A stretch of 64,000 nucleotides of DNA from Labia minor (GCA_963082975.1 OY720348.1:67543719-67607718); one strand, 5' to 3'; shown: positions 1 through 12,617, numbered from the stretch's first letter. A program made the numbers and translations. The notes: generated by a model not told the origin, from the sequence alone.

Positions 1-297
1 TTTTGCGTAATCTTGTCTACATACACATACACACACACACAGTCACACACATAGAGACATTTTTCTCAACCTTAGTGAAAATGATTCAGGGACCTTCAAA
101 ACTTAAAAAACATCAAAATCTCGACATCAAAAATTTTCGTGATCTCAAAATAAATCTTGTCTACACACACACACATACACACATTTTTCTTAACCTTAGT
201 GAAAATGATTCAGAAACCTTCAAAACGTATAAAAACATCAAAATCTCGACATCGAAAATTTTCGTTATCGCAATACTATTTCTGGCGATAAAAATTA
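1..297 (-). repeat. HINE-A copies (two, in tandem, truncated by window start)
   Basis: Two successive partial copies of the HINE-A family in reverse orientation. Each has the CA-rich internal microsatellite followed by the block that ends CATCAAAATCTCGACATC and the 5' terminal sequence with TTTTCGTGATC or TTTTCGTTATCGC. The second ends in a decayed form of the palindrome (ACTATTTCTGGCGATA). Open frames here come from the microsatellite and are not genes. Confidence 0.8.
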
Positions 298-1311
298 TCT
301 TATCCGTATAAATGTAATGCATAAAACAAGAATATTTCTAACACGCATGTATTAGAAATAAATCGATAATCTAGAATCTATTATCCATTTTTTCCTATAA
401 AAATTACTTTTCCGATATTTTATCGTTGCTAAATTATTTATTGTATTCATATTTCCTTTCTTTTTTCATGTAAACATTGGCTTTCTTATTATCATTAATG
501 ATAATAAAAATGAATCTTCAAAAACGAAATCATTCAGAATGCCAACAGAATGAAAATCAGTTATTGAAGTAAATGATAGTCTTGTATTAATTACTAATTA
601 AAAGAAATCCTTGACTGGTTTGGGTTGGAGAAAGGTTGATTGATGTGTTATTCAATCATGGTTGACATATGTTTACTGAACAGCACACACACACAATACT
701 AACATTGATATTTTCCAAAGTTTTCTCGTAATTATCATTGGATTGGATGGCAGATGAGAGAATTCAATGGTATCAGGGAAGCCGTAGTGATGGCTGCCTA
801 TCCATCCAGGAGCAGAAATTTTAAATTCTATCCCCAAGTATATTTTTCCTTTTCTTTTTCATCCATTCCCCTCCTAATTGAAATGTTAAGAACCATAATT
901 GATTTCGTTTTGTAGTCATATTGATAGCGAGTTAAACACAAAATGAATAAAACTAAACTTTATCATAGGATAATAAATAAAGATACCAGTAAGTATATGC
1001 AATCTTTGTTATGGATAGGTTATTAGAAATTATTGATATTAAATATATACCATCCTTTTTTATATGTATTTATAACATCTAATTAATGTACGTTTGTGAT
1101 TATAATTTTACAATATACATATATTTAAATTGATTTTAAAAATTATTATCTATATTTTTTGGATTAATTTTATTATTCAATTTATAATCAAAGATCTTCA
1201 TTGAAATTGTCAATATCAGTTAGTCATAATTCAGTTATTCGAAAATTTAGTGTTGTTAGAAAAATATGAATCCATATGTATTTGATTTTTGATTGTTTTG
1301 TTACGTTTTGT
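298..1311. other. AT-rich sequence without recognisable gene
   Basis: No coding pattern or clear repeat boundary seen. A short CA run lies at 684-695. Confidence 0.5.
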
Positions 1312-2135
1312 TGGTACTCCTATCCCTTATTTATGTTGATAAGATTGGCTATTTTGAATCTTTAGTTAATTTTTGACAGCTGTTTTGCTTGGACATGTTT
1401 TGGTTCGTGTTCGATTTTTGCTTATTCCAAAAAATGAATAAAAAAAATCTGTATCAAATTTTGTGTGAAAAACAAAAAGAAATGCGTGGACGCATTCCGA
1501 ATGTTGACTGTGGTATATCGTGAAGCCACCTTAGACAAAAGCAACGTTTATCGGTGGTATAAAATGTTCTCAGTGGGCGAGAAGATGGGAACGATGAAGA
1601 GCGTGCCGGACGGTTTTGCCTACAGTTTTCTTCAATTGCAGGGGCGTCGTGCATCATAAGTTCTTGCTAAAGGATAGCACGGTCAATAAAGAATATTACC
1701 TGCAATTTGTGCGAAGCAAACCACCAGAAACGCCCGGATTTGTGGAAGAACAAAAATTGGTTTTTGCACCATGATAACGCCCCTGCTCACACATCGTTGC
1801 TTGTGCGCAAATATTTGTCAAAAAACAACACAGTAATGGTGCCGCAGCTACCGTATTCCCCAGACCTGGCCACTGTGAATTTTTTTGTTCCCAACGGAAG
1901 AAGCCCATGAAAGGACTACGCTACGCTACAATTGAGGAGATAAAAACTGCATTGAAGGAGAAGCTAAACAAAAAATGACTTTTTCAAGTGCTTTGAAAAT
2001 TGGAAAAAACGCTGGCAAATGTGCATTATATCTGGGGGTGACTATTTTGAAGGGGAAAAAAAGATATTCATGAATAAATAAACAATTTTTTAAGAAATAC
2101 GAAATTTGCGATACTTTTTGAACACACCACGTATA
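1312..2135 (+). mobile_element. mariner-family DNA transposon, internally deleted
   Basis: A decayed mariner-type element on the plus strand. The 3' end carries GATACTTTTTGAACACACCA (about 2110-2129), the terminal inverted repeat expected at a mariner end. The matching 5' repeat is not evident, so the left boundary (about 1312) is approximate and the 5' end may be lost. A 5' leader with TTTTTGACAGCTGTTTTG precedes the broken transposase. Confidence 0.75.
1441..2080 (+). pseudogene. mariner transposase pseudogene
   Basis: Fragments of a D,D34D transposase in shifted frames. The N-terminal helix-turn-helix part reads KFCVKNKKKCVDAFRMLTVV and LDKSNVYRWYKMFS. A gap follows where the region bearing the first catalytic Asp should be, then VVHHKFLLKDSTVNKEYYLQ in another frame, then NWFLHHDNAPAHTSLLVRKY and LPYSPDLATVNFF. 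The second catalytic Asp is present (HHDN). The third, normally 34 residues on in a CDFF context, is Asn (VNFF). After that come a frameshift, ATIEEIKTALKEKL and in-frame stops. With catalytic residues lost and frames broken it cannot encode an active enzyme. Confidence 0.85.
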
Positions 2136-2495
2136 TCTTGACAAATTATATCCCACCATTATCGAAAATATTAAAACTATCAAGATATTACAATATATAT
2201 GTAAATCACTTGTAGGAATGAGTGTGAATTTTATTTTTCTAACAACATTGCATTTTCGGGTAAATGGATTATGGTGTACAAGATTATAAGAGAAATAGTC
2301 TTGATTAAATGTTGCCATTTAAAATAAAAAGATTTGATACCAATTTTGGAGAAATTTTTTTTTTTTTTTAATTTAATCAAAACACATATTATTTAAAATT
2401 CTTTCCCCAAGTTGAATCTAATTTCAATATCTAAAATCAAAATAATCGTAGTAGAAATTTTGAGAAATTCAAAAACAGAAAATAATAAATAAAAT
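2136..2495. other. AT-rich spacer
   Basis: No gene seen; poly-T at about 2356-2369. Confidence 0.45.
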
Positions 2496-2706
2496 TCTCA
2501 ACCTCGGCATCTTCAAGGGGGCGATTTTTTGACTATACGATTTTGGGGGGCGATAGTATTTTTGGGGGGCGAAATCATTTTCAACTCTAAAAAAAAAGGT
2601 AAGATGATTTTGAATTTTTATCTGTTAAAATGTATAGGGGGCGAATTATGAAGCCGGCCTTACGAAATGGGCGTTTGGTCCAAAATGGTTGAGATCCACT
2701 ACTATA
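2496..2706. mobile_element. hAT-type MITE relic
   Basis: Starts with an eroded TTCTCAACC end and finishes GGTTGAGATCCACTA, the eroded hAT terminal repeat. The interior has several GGGGGGCGA runs and matches, in reverse orientation, the element nested at 41032-41184. The target duplication is no longer clear. Confidence 0.6.
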
Positions 2707-3551
2707 TTGCATCTATTCAATAAATATACATACTACTATGTGCAAGTCTACAACCCTATTAGATATCCTTAAATTAGTCCATAGAAAGATTAATAAAATA
2801 TACATAGGGTATCACATAAAACAATGTAATAGGTTATGTTTTTGTCTTTGTTTTTAATTTTCATTTTTCGATGATAATAATAGATTGATTATAATTGATG
2901 ATTAATAAATAATAAAGCATTTTCAAATTAGGGAGGAAAAAATAAAAATAAATTATCAAAAAAAAAAAAAAAGAAGTAATACTTGGTAAGGGCAACAAGG
3001 GGATCCAGGAGGGACGCTTAAATTCCATGAATTATTTAAATATTTTGGAAAACAAATTGCCACAATCACATCGATAGTATTTTTATTTTTATTTTTTTCA
3101 ATCAATCCCGGTGCAGCATGCATTTACGTGACACGTGCACCATTCCGATGCATTGGATGTCCAACCCCGTCCCGTCCATCCATTTGCGGCTATAATAATT
3201 GATCAGTATTTTTTTTTTTGTTTGTTTTATCTATTGCATTTGTTTTTATTCAACCGCATCGCCTGCATATGCTCTATAAAGCTAATTAATTCGAAACTTG
3301 TGGAAAACAAAATAATTGCTTTCCATTTAGAAATTGTTTCGAAAATGTGCCGAAGTGGGGGAGGAAGGGGACGGAGAGAAAGAGAGAGAGAGGGGGAGAG
3401 AGATAATGTTTCGGAAAAAAGATACGCTGCTTTTAAAATCTTCATTCATTAAATTCAAGCGGTTCCAATAAAATTCCAAATACTATAATCAGTCAACGCT
3501 AAAATATATTAATCCAATGCAAATGCAATTTCACTGAATATATAAAATAAA
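2707..3551. other. AT-rich sequence with GA microsatellite
   Basis: Contains a (GA)n-type run at about 3374-3405 and AT-rich sequence. The open frames here are composition artefacts. Confidence 0.45.
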
Positions 3552-4199
3552 ATATAGATCAGGGGTGGGCATCCCATTTTATCAAAGAACCAAACGAAAG
3601 TTCAACATTTTTTGGTGGACCTCAGATAAAAAATACAATTTAATAGATTATCAAACTTTAAATATTTAATAACGGCGCTCTTCGCACCTAGACAAGAGGC
3701 TCTGCCTCCTGCACCCCGATGTAATACATAGTAATTTGTTGAAAGTCTGTATACGAAAGGTTTTAATTCATTTTAATTCAATCCGTATATTAAAATATTA
3801 AAATCCACGAGGGGTTAAGGATTTGTTGATCACTTTTGAGTAACATATATACTTTTTTCGACTTTTAAATACTATATTAATTAATAAAAATATAGATCAG
3901 GGGTGAGCATCCCATTTTATCAAAGAACCAAACGAAAGTTCAACATTTTTTGGTGGACCTCAGATAAAAAATACAATTTAATAGATTATCAAACGTTAAA
4001 TATTTAATGAGGGCGCTCTTCGCACCTAGACAAGGGGTGTAATACATAGTAATTTGTTGAAAGTCTGTATACGAAAGGTTTTAATTCATTTTAATTCAAT
4101 CCGTATATTAAAATATTAAAATCCACGAGAGGTTCAGAATTTGTTGATCACTTTTGAGTAGCATATATACTTTTTTCGACTTTTAAATACTATATTAAT
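3545..4199. repeat. Direct tandem duplication, unit about 310-345 bp
   Basis: The stretch starting AATATAGATCAGGGGTG is repeated from about 3889 with a few substitutions. The second copy lacks a 25-bp GC-rich piece (GAGGCTCTGCCTCC and flanks). Each unit includes the hAT left end and a reverse copy of the Helitron-D 3' region (GGCGCTCTTCGCACCTAGAC). Confidence 0.8.
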
Positions 4200-5269
4200 A
4201 ATAACAACACGTTCTTTTATTTTATGAAAATTTCTATATAGATGTCCTCAGAAAAATGAACATGGTTTAATAAACCAATGTTTAATTTATATCATCATAG
4301 GACATCTTTGCTAAAATAAATAAAATGCGCTACCTTATGAATTTTTACTACCTTTTAATAATATTTACAACGATTACAAAGTAACAAAATATGTCAAGAA
4401 ATAAATAATTTTATAAAATATGTGTATAAAGAAAATAGCAATTCAATGTCATCAACAAAAATATACAGACTTATTTACTTTTTTTTCCGAAATAACCATC
4501 GTGCCCATCTTTTTATAGCCAATCGAGGTTTTCTCTCATTTCGTTTTCACTCAAATTTTCAAATTGCACAATTTTTCAAAATATAAATTTAAATATAAAA
4601 AATATTACTTACTTTGTTCTAGAAAATATTAATCAATTAGGAGTGATATTCAATTTAATTTAATTTTACTTTTAATATTATAGTATATTAGAACTTAAAA
4701 TAAAAATTTAAATATTATAAACATTCTTTGTATGGAAATTTCTAGAATTATTAATTTTATATTGAGTTTCAACTTCCTAACTGAACCACATGGAGCGTTG
4801 TTTATTTGGGCTGTGTCGCTTTTTTACCCATAATTTTGGAACGGATCAACTTTTTTGAAATTTTCAATCTTATACCTTAACCTTGGGTTATGACGGTTCT
4901 AATGATACCCCAACCATTAAGATCCATGAAGCCGTTTAGGAGTTGAGGATTGCGCACTCGTTTAATTATATAAATTCACATAATATCAACATGTCTCTTT
5001 CGTAGTTTTAGCGATTATTATAATATATATATATTTGACTTAACTAAGGTGCCACAGGGTGGGAGGTAGCGTAGCTGGCTCCCATTCTCGTGGAATTCGG
5101 GATCAAGTCACGGGCTTGGCAAGGGAATTTATTTTACTTAACAGTAATCAAGTGGTCCGAAAATGTTTAGGATACCAATAAAATAATATTGTAGTATTAT
5201 GCTTAGCAGGCAGCAAAAATCTGTTCGCCGGGCCTCATGCGGCTCGCGGGCCGCGGTTACTCATCCCTC
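3560..5269. mobile_element. Non-autonomous hAT element with tandemly duplicated left end
   Basis: Left end CAGGGGTGGGCATCCC (3560) and right end ending GGTTACTCATCCCTC form the CAGGGGTGGGCA-type terminal repeat of hAT (Charlie-like) elements. GC-rich CGGGCCGCGG sits just inside the right end, as is usual for this group. The flanking 8-mers ATATAGAT (3552-3559) and ATATAGAA (5270-5277) are a plausible target duplication with one mismatch. No transposase was recognised inside. A SINE fragment is nested at 5048-5140. Confidence 0.65.
5048..5140 (+). mobile_element. SINE-1 fragment (tRNA-headed)
   Basis: Matches the head of the SINE at 39588: GGTGCCACAGGGTGGG, an A-box-like TAGCGTAGCTGG, then a decayed B box and GGCAAGGGAATTT. 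Truncated downstream. Confidence 0.65.
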
Positions 5270-5277
5270 ATATAGAA

Positions 5278-6098
5278 GATAAAATATTTTAAAATACTAA
5301 ATCCGCTAAAGTATTTTGGTTTAAAAATTTTTTTTGAAATCATTCACTAAACCAATTATGTAAAAAAATAAATTCTAAGTAATTCTAATCTCCAAAAAGA
5401 GCTATTCATAATATAATTTATGAAATTCAATTTTTTCTCCTTGGGTTGCTTAATGAAGGATGTCCTTTGTTAGTAGTAGAGTCATTATACAATTTTTTCC
5501 AAGGAAATTGATTTAATTTGTTTTTCGAATTGTTCCTTTTTCTCTTCGGAACCCACGAAATATATTAAATAAAAATAAGAGAGAAGATTTTTAAAAAAAT
5601 CTTTCATAGTGAAGTCAATACAAGTTATCAAGTGGAAAACTTGAATAATAAGAAATAAGGACTAGTTGACTTGAAATAAAGGGGGGAAGGGTTTTTTTTA
5701 TAAATCAACTTTAACTTTGGTATTGTTTCTAAATTGTGGAGTTTGGGGCGACAGGCAGCCTGCCTTGCTTGTTACAATGAAGGTTGCTTTTTAAACATTT
5801 GCGAAGCTTTTAAAGGATTCTTTTTAAGTACACCCACACAAATTCGCCTGCTAATCGGGTCTGCTTTAAAAAGCTTCACGACCTCCTCATTTTCTTCCTC
5901 CATTTTCTTTATTAATTTAAAAGCAAAGTTTTTGCTCTTATTTTTGATTGTTTAGAAGTTCAACATTCACCATTCATCAACCTTTTACTTTTTGATTATA
6001 TCATTTATTCATTTGAAAATGTATTACTTTTGGTATTAATATTTCTTTTTTCACTAGAAATTGAATAAAAAAAACACGTTTATTCTCAAATTCTCTTT

Positions 6099-6135
<37 letters not shown>

Positions 6136-6416
6136 AATTTTTGCGGGCTGTGTACATTCAATTATCAAAATTTTTTTATGTTGGTACACATATGTATGTT
6201 TCTCATATGTTGACATTATCAGCCATTTTGGATTAGTAGTTTGTTTTTGACAAATGAAAAAGTTAGTCTCGTTTGCTGTGTTCTTCGAGTTTTTACTTAA
6301 TTTTACAAGGAAGTTGTGCAACGTTTGCGTCAAACAATACGGCTCAAATGATCGGAATTGTTAAAAAATCAAATCATGGACTCTGCATCATGATATCACA
6401 ATTTTTACCGACCGAC
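5278..6416. other. No established gene; small ORF candidate and AT microsatellite
   Basis: An (AT)n run lies at about 6103-6131. A 43-codon minus-strand frame at 5772-5903 (MEEENEEVVKLFKADPISRR at its N-terminus) has coding-like composition but no recognised homology or splice context. It is treated as a candidate only. Confidence 0.4.
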
Positions 6417-6800
6417 GATAGCAAGGGAGGTATTGTTTTCACACCAAATTTCACATGAGGAGATTTTTACATATCTACACGAATCAAGCATTTTCTTAAT
6501 AGAAAAAAGTATTTTTAGCATGATGTCTGTCCGTCCGTCCGTATAGATGTGTACACCTTGAACGGCTCAACGGATTTTGATGAAATTTGGTATATTTACT
6601 TAATGCATCAGTATGATGAATTGATCAACCTTTGGTGAAAATCCGGAAACCGGAAGTGGTAGTATTAGCGATCTACGATAGGAAGGGGGAAGGGTTATTT
6701 TCACACCAAATTTCACATGAGATTTTTTACATATCACCGCGAATCATGCACTTTTTATTGGTTTTATCCTCGAAAAAAATCATCTTTATTAGTTTTTTCT
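6417..6800 (+). repeat. HINE-C, 5' part
   Basis: Begins ACCGACCGACGATAGCAAGG, then the block with TTCACACCAAATTTCACATG, a short GTCCGTCCGTCCG microsatellite, and GATGAAATTTGGTATATTTA followed by AAACCGGAAGTGGTAG. The 3' end with its hairpin is missing. Confidence 0.75.
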
Positions 6801-7619
6801 TAATTTAAAATTATTCTGAAATATATTAATTAAATGAAGAATATAATTCAAGAATTACAGACCTTAATAATCTAAATCATGAAAATATTGCTTTTTACGT
6901 GATTTTATATTAGAATTTGTCATAAAATAAAATTAATAAAACAGGATAAGGAATCCAATTATAATTTCCAAACTATTTGTTTTTTGCTGAATTTATGTAC
7001 CTATATATAAATAAGTATATACGTATAGTGGGGGAAGTGAAATTGGCCGATGTAATTGTCTCTTTAATTGAATAGGATTTATTTAATAAATTTAGTATTC
7101 GATTGTCGATATTTACTTAATTAGAGCTGAGTTGCATGTGTAGCAACAAAGAGCGGGTGAATCCGAGTGATTGGAACCTGGAATCTAACTTGGTAACCCA
7201 CTCGCTTCACATTATGTACCTTGTAATTCTCTTGACTTTTCATTAGGGACAACACAAGGGCGTCACCCCCAAGCTCTAGGGTGTCTCTTTCTCGGTTGTC
7301 ACCCTTCCAGCTCACGCCCTTCTTTACCTCTTGAAAAACCTTCAAAATTCCTATCCGCGTTCCAACCATATTTTCTTTGAAATGTGATGGTGGTTGATTC
7401 TTGTACTACAACGGTTCTTCAATTGGAGATTCAACCCCTTCATAGCTATCCGGTAGCTTTCACATAGACAACTTCTACCAAATTCAAAATAAAATACCAA
7501 CTATCACGAATATAATAACAATTGCAAAGTGCTATTTATTCATTGATATAATTTTTATTTTTCGTTCCAATTTTAAATTTCAAATTAAAATTATGTAATA
7601 AAGAATAAATTTATATGTG
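6801..7619. other. AT-rich sequence with a GC-richer island
   Basis: The island at 7121-7370 has an 82-codon minus-strand frame without recognisable motifs. I could not decide whether it is coding. Confidence 0.4.
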
Positions 7620-7629
7620 TAATACAGGT

Positions 7630-7812
7630 GTATAATTGACCGGGAGCTTAGTCGCGAGATTATAGTGACCGGTCCGCCGACTCGAGTTCGAGGGTTCAAA
7701 CCTCGCCGAGTGCATCGATATATATATAAATATAAATATAAATATAAGAATAAATAATAAAGAAGGCTGGCTAAAATAGTGATATTCCGAAGGCCAAAAA
7801 AAAAAAGAAAAA
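7630..7812 (+). mobile_element. SINE-2: tRNA-headed retroposon with poly-A tail and target duplication
   Basis: The head looks like a tRNA, with GGGAGCTTAGTCGCGAG in the A-box region and GAGGGTTCAAACCTC as B box and T-arm. An AT-rich body and an A-rich tail follow. It is flanked by perfect 10-bp copies of TAATACAGGT at 7620-7629 and 7813-7822, the mark of target-primed retroposition. It is not a functional tRNA gene: the cloverleaf is not intact. Confidence 0.75.
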
Positions 7813-7822
7813 TAATACAGGT

Positions 7823-8191
7823 ATATCAAATAAATAAAATATTCTGGTGTGTGTGTTTAATAATTTGACATTGTTTATCAGATCACCATTATATATTATG
7901 TATTTAATTAATGACAAAAGTTTTTATATGAACATTATTGTAGTTGCTAAATGGCGCTGCGATACATTAATTTCTATGCCGTTCAACGGATCCCAATTAA
8001 ACATAAATAGTTAAAAACTGAAAATATTTTAACTATCCACTTTCTTGTTAATTTTTTTATAATTTAATATTGGTAAAATAAGTTTCATTTAAAGATGAAA
8101 AAAATAAATAAAGTTTGCTAGTAACTTTCAATTACTAATTTACATGTTAATTAATTTTGTTAAAAATATTATATATACTATGTATATATAT
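7823..8191. other. AT-rich spacer
   Basis: Nothing recognisable. Confidence 0.4.
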
Positions 8192-8283
8192 ATTATGAGA
8201 AATCATTTCCGGGTTATTGTCACGTTTAATTATTTGATTTTGGTCTCTAACGTGAAAATAACCCGAAAATTATTTCTCATAAT
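8192..8283. repeat. 92-bp near-palindrome (small foldback/MITE or hairpin)
   Basis: The left arm begins ATTATGAGAAATCATTTCCG and the right arm ends ATTATTTCTCATAAT. The arms are about 35 nt with a few mismatches around a loop of about 20 nt. Size and shape resemble a tiny MITE or a microRNA-precursor-like hairpin. Transcription is not known. Confidence 0.65.
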
Positions 8284-8879
8284 AATAAAAACATTCACGG
8301 AAACCTAAACGAACATATATATATATATATATATATATATAAACATGAATACAATATGTTTTCGAAATAAAATTAGTTGTATTTTGTGGATTTCTCCATT
8401 CAACTTTTCTATTCAAAGTTTGTTTAAAATGCATAGACACATAAAATAATTGGTTAGTAAGTCGTTTTCAATCTCTCATACCTCTCTCTTCATTCATATT
8501 CTCAATTTATTTCTAGTCAGCCTCTTCATCTTTCATTTCTTTTTTCTTTTTCATTTGGCCTGTATTCAGAGCCAAAATGTTAAGGGAGGAAGCCAAACGG
8601 AGACGACGACAACGACGACGACGACAAGAGATTAGTTAGTTTCCCGAGCCACTTCAATTTTTTATTCAAGCTGTATCCGGTATAGTAGTGGGGGTTTATT
8701 CTCGGGGTTGCTAAGGGTGGAAAGGTTTGTGGATTTAACAAGAAACGCGTCATGCTAAAGTGAAAGTAAAAGAGGTTTTCATGTACTGATTTAGTACAAG
8801 AGTATTCATCAAAGTTGTTTTAAGTTTATTAATTTATTTATATACGCTATATTCGCTATGCATAGTCAAAGTATAAATT
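8284..8879. other. AT-rich sequence, (AT)n and (ACG)n microsatellites
   Basis: (AT)n at about 8316-8341; a GACGACAACGACGACGACGA-type run at about 8600-8626. No gene recognised. Confidence 0.45.
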
Positions 8880-9862
8880 GCAGTGAGTGAATACAATAAC
8901 TAGGTGATGCATGGTTTCACTTTCTGTTTTAGTGAAAGTATACATTATTTCAAATGATATATACTTTATCTAGTCAATGCATTCATTACCTAGAGTGTGT
9001 ATATACACCCATTGATTAGCATTAGCGATAGTAATATAAATATATATATAGCGGAGGTTTCTAGCAAATAAAATAAAGCCAGATAACGCTCAATTTGAGT
9101 TTTTGCCAAAGCTCATAACGCTAATGCCTATTTGGACATGATTATTACAGTTAATTAAGTATTTATAGCACAAATTGCAGCTTTATATATATTCTTAAAA
9201 TAAGAACTTCTAAAATTTACTAAAATAAAAAAGTCAAGTCATTTCGCTAAAATCTCCAACAGGGTTGTGAATATTGCTTATGGGAAATTACATGTAAAAC
9301 AAAAATAAAAACTCATAATATTGAAATGTTTAAATATTTAATTAAGTAAATTTAAAGAAATAAAGGAGAATATATAACTTAAAAATATATATTTACACAA
9401 GTCTGGCATTATTAATGTTTCCCCTTCTTACTAAACTGTTCAATTTTTCACAGTTAAGCAGAGGTAAAACGCACGCCATATCCCTCTCACATATAATGCG
9501 TCTTATGAGCCCTTCGACACAATTTTAGACGAAGGCTTGTAAATAGTAAACAATTAGAGATATGTGAATAAATAAGTCTTATATTAATTTTAAAGAATGT
9601 TCAAATACGTGGAATACACTGTAGTTACAAAAATTGCAAAAGAAAACAAATTACGAGCCTTTGAAATAAATATGATGAAATTTCGCTTTTGTCGATCTTC
9701 AAGATGGCGTGCAAACAAATCCTACTTACACGACGGTTAATAATTAAGGTAGACACGCTTCATCTGGTCGCATAAGTGGTTACTATTGTACCGCAACGCC
9801 TTTTCAACGCCAACAAGGTGGGTTTTCGAAATATAGAAAACGCGCCATATCCCTCGTTTTTG
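8880..9862 (+). mobile_element. Element F, copy 1 (unclassified DNA element)
   Basis: About 1 kb that recurs in reverse orientation at 47333-48412. It ends in GCGCCATATCCCT and carries the same CGCCATATCCC motif internally near 9475. The repeated blocks include AAGTCAAGTCATTTCGCTAA and GATATATACTTTATCTAGTC. The left boundary is approximate. No open frame of transposase type was found, so it is probably non-autonomous. Confidence 0.6.
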
Positions 9863-10884
9863 TTTTATACCATATAATATATATATAATTTTATAAATGT
9901 TTATTTTTACCTACCTCCAGTATAAATCAGTTAACCAAAAATGTAGTGTTGTTAGAATAGTAAAATTCATTTTCATTTATTACTTGTCATTTATATATAT
10001 TTTATCATAACTTTAGACTTTGACCATTTGCAATAATCCTAAGAAGAGGTGTAATATGATAGCTATTATCTATCAATTATATGAAAGAAATATCAATTAA
10101 AATTGTTCTAACAACACTGTAATTCCGGTTAACTAACTTATCTCAATCACTATATTATATATTTTAATATTAATAATAATGTGCATTTTTTTCTTGAGTT
10201 TATTTTGTGTTCAGAAATTCTTGTTAGATACTTCAGTCATGTTTTTCATTATGGTAAAATGCCATGATTGTTGCCCAACACCCTCTGTTTCATTGACGTT
10301 TAAATAAATTTAATGTAAATGTTGATGTGGTATTTGAAATGATTTTTTTTTCCCTGCACGGGGATAATTGATTTTTGGAAGCGGGAGTAGGATAAATGAT
10401 GTTCAACTTAATGGAAAGTAAAGATAATATAACCAAAGAGATTGCCTTAGTTTAGGGGATGAAAATCTTAGGAGGAAGAGTATAAACTCTCTAGAAAACA
10501 AACCAGGGTGTCAACGACACCCTCAATTGTAATATAAAGAAAAGAAAGGAATCCACAAATGTCGCTTCTCTTTTTTATGATATCGATTAACTTACTGTCA
10601 TTTCCCTTTATGAAAAATAATTAATTATAATACTTGTATGATATTAATAAACTCAAAAGAAAAAAAAATAATATAGAACGATCTTTCACGATTATTTAAT
10701 TAAAGTATATCTAAAGGGGCATTCTAAGGGTGAAGGGGGAGGTGTCCAAGGGTACCGTTGACTCGCTGAACAAAAGATTAGAGGAGCAAATGAATGATTT
10801 GGAATCAATTTATTAACCTTTATTTTAACAAAAATATTTATATAAATTTAATGAATTTGTATCTACTAGACCTTATAGATAACA
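9863..10884. other. AT-rich sequence without recognisable gene
   Basis: Only AT-rich unique-looking sequence; no motif recognised. Confidence 0.45.
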
Positions 10885-11142
10885 ATTATTTTGCCGGTTG
10901 TATTATATGGGTGTGAGGCATGGTCTATGACCTTAGGGGACGAGAGTAGAATAGCATTCTTCGCAGCATTTATGGGTCAAAGAAAGATGAGGTCACTGGG
11001 GAATGGCGGAGACTGCATAACGAGGAATTGCATTGACATCAATGCATCTCCAGACATAAAATCGAGAAGGGTGCGATGGGCAGGGCACGTGGCTAGAATA
11101 GGAGAGGAAAGAATGGCGAAAAATATATTGGTGGGCAGATAA
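10885..11142 (+). pseudogene. Non-LTR retrotransposon ORF2 C-terminal fragment
   Basis: The frame reads VVLYGCEAWSMTL, then a damaged stretch, then RRVRWAGHVARIGEERMAKN. YGCExW followed by LRWxGHVxRM is the signature of the region after the reverse-transcriptase domain in many LINE ORF2 proteins. Truncated at both ends, with internal damage. It matches the longer copy at 60239-60604. Confidence 0.8.
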
Positions 11143-11469
11143 GATAGATAAATTCTTGAGGTTTTCGAAAATATTTTGAAATGACTAGAATCAATTGCAC
11201 CCAAGTGAGAGGCTATTTAAAAAAATCATATAAACAAATGCCAGGTCAACTACACTTTCAAAGGTCTTTAAACAAATATTAAACCAATTTATTTCAAAAG
11301 GTCATTTAAATAAATATAAACATGAAAATATATATATATATAAGCATATTCTATACATATATACTGTATATATATATACTAAAGGATAAAAAATGTCTTT
11401 TAATGGGGAAATATCATTAAGATACTATAAATAAACATTTCTAACAAACATTGACATAGATATGATTGT
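11143..11469. other. AT-rich spacer with (TA)n
   Basis: Microsatellite-like TATATA runs at about 11325-11381; nothing else seen. Confidence 0.4.
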
Positions 11470-11599
11470 TTTAATATACTGATTGAAATAAACCTTTTGC
11501 ATACAGATCTTCAACCAAATACTATGTATCACTTAAGGAGTACAGGGGGTCGAGTTGCGAAGAGAGTCGGAGGCGGTCGGAGGCGGTCTGAGCAGCTAG
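11470..11599 (+). mobile_element. Helitron-D 3' end
   Basis: Matches the last 130 bp of the element at 27513-27830: ATACTGATTGAAA, ACTATGTATCACT, a degraded GC-rich hairpin and the terminal TGAGCAGCTAG followed by T. Confidence 0.7.
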
Positions 11600-12469
11600 T
11601 TATTTATAAATTTATTTTTTTATAGCTATTATATAATATATTAGAATTTAATAATATATATATATATATATATATATAGCATGTTTATTTCAAGTAAATT
11701 TTATATTATGTCTGTACTTTACTACAGGAAAATTTATATTTTTAATTATAAAATTGCATATTAATGAGAGAGACCATTTCGTCAAAATATAAAAATAAAT
11801 AAGAGGGGGGTCATTTTCTTTGATAAATATAAAAATTAACAAATTTATTTATTCATACTTAATATTCATACTAATAAGTATAGAATAATTGAAATATTAA
11901 AAAAATATTTATAAAACATTGTTTTTCTCAAAATATTAAAATAATTTTTTCTATAAGACTGACAAAGTCTCTAAACAAATTGCTTCATATAAAACGAAAA
12001 ACGTTGGGCGCTTGTAGTTTTCATTTGCTTTCTATGTTATAACTATGCTATTAAATTCCTTTATAGAGCTATAATTTATATATGTATATATATGTATATA
12101 TATACTACACAATTAACAAGTAACACAATTACTTATAATATAATCAATTGTTTTTATTTGATTGAGAATATGTAAATTTAAGAAAATCATAATTCTCTTA
12201 AATACATAATAAGATACCAGTATATTACAAGGTAGAATAGAAAAAGATTAATTTCTTTTATTGCATGATAGAAATTATTTATCAGTTTGTGTGTTTAATA
12301 AAATTTTTATTATTATACAAAAATTTGACTTGAGGATTCATTTTTTTTTTTATTTATTTAAACGTCCAACGTTTTATGTTTTATATGAAGCAATTCAATC
12401 ATAAACTTGTCAGGCATATCATATATTATTTTATTTTTTTCTTATTTCTTTCTTCTTTCTATCTTTTTT
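11600..12469. other. AT-rich sequence, (TA)n microsatellites
   Basis: (TA)n at 11655-11680 and 12077-12105. No gene recognised. Confidence 0.45.
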
Positions 12470-12585
12470 TACTATCTCGTAAGAGATAGTATTGCGATCA
12501 CGAAAATTTTCGATGTTGAGATTTTGATGTTTTTATACGTTTTGAAGGTTCCTGAATCATTTTCACTAAGGTTGAGAAAAATGTC

Positions 12586-12617
<32 letters not shown>

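Noticed and set aside
3..311. 102-codon frame at the window start
   Set aside because: Derived from CA microsatellite and HINE-A sequence; low-complexity His/Thr composition.
7630..7720. Possible functional tRNA gene
   Set aside because: Only the T-arm/B-box region is tRNA-like; the acceptor stem does not close, and poly-A plus target duplications mark it as a SINE.
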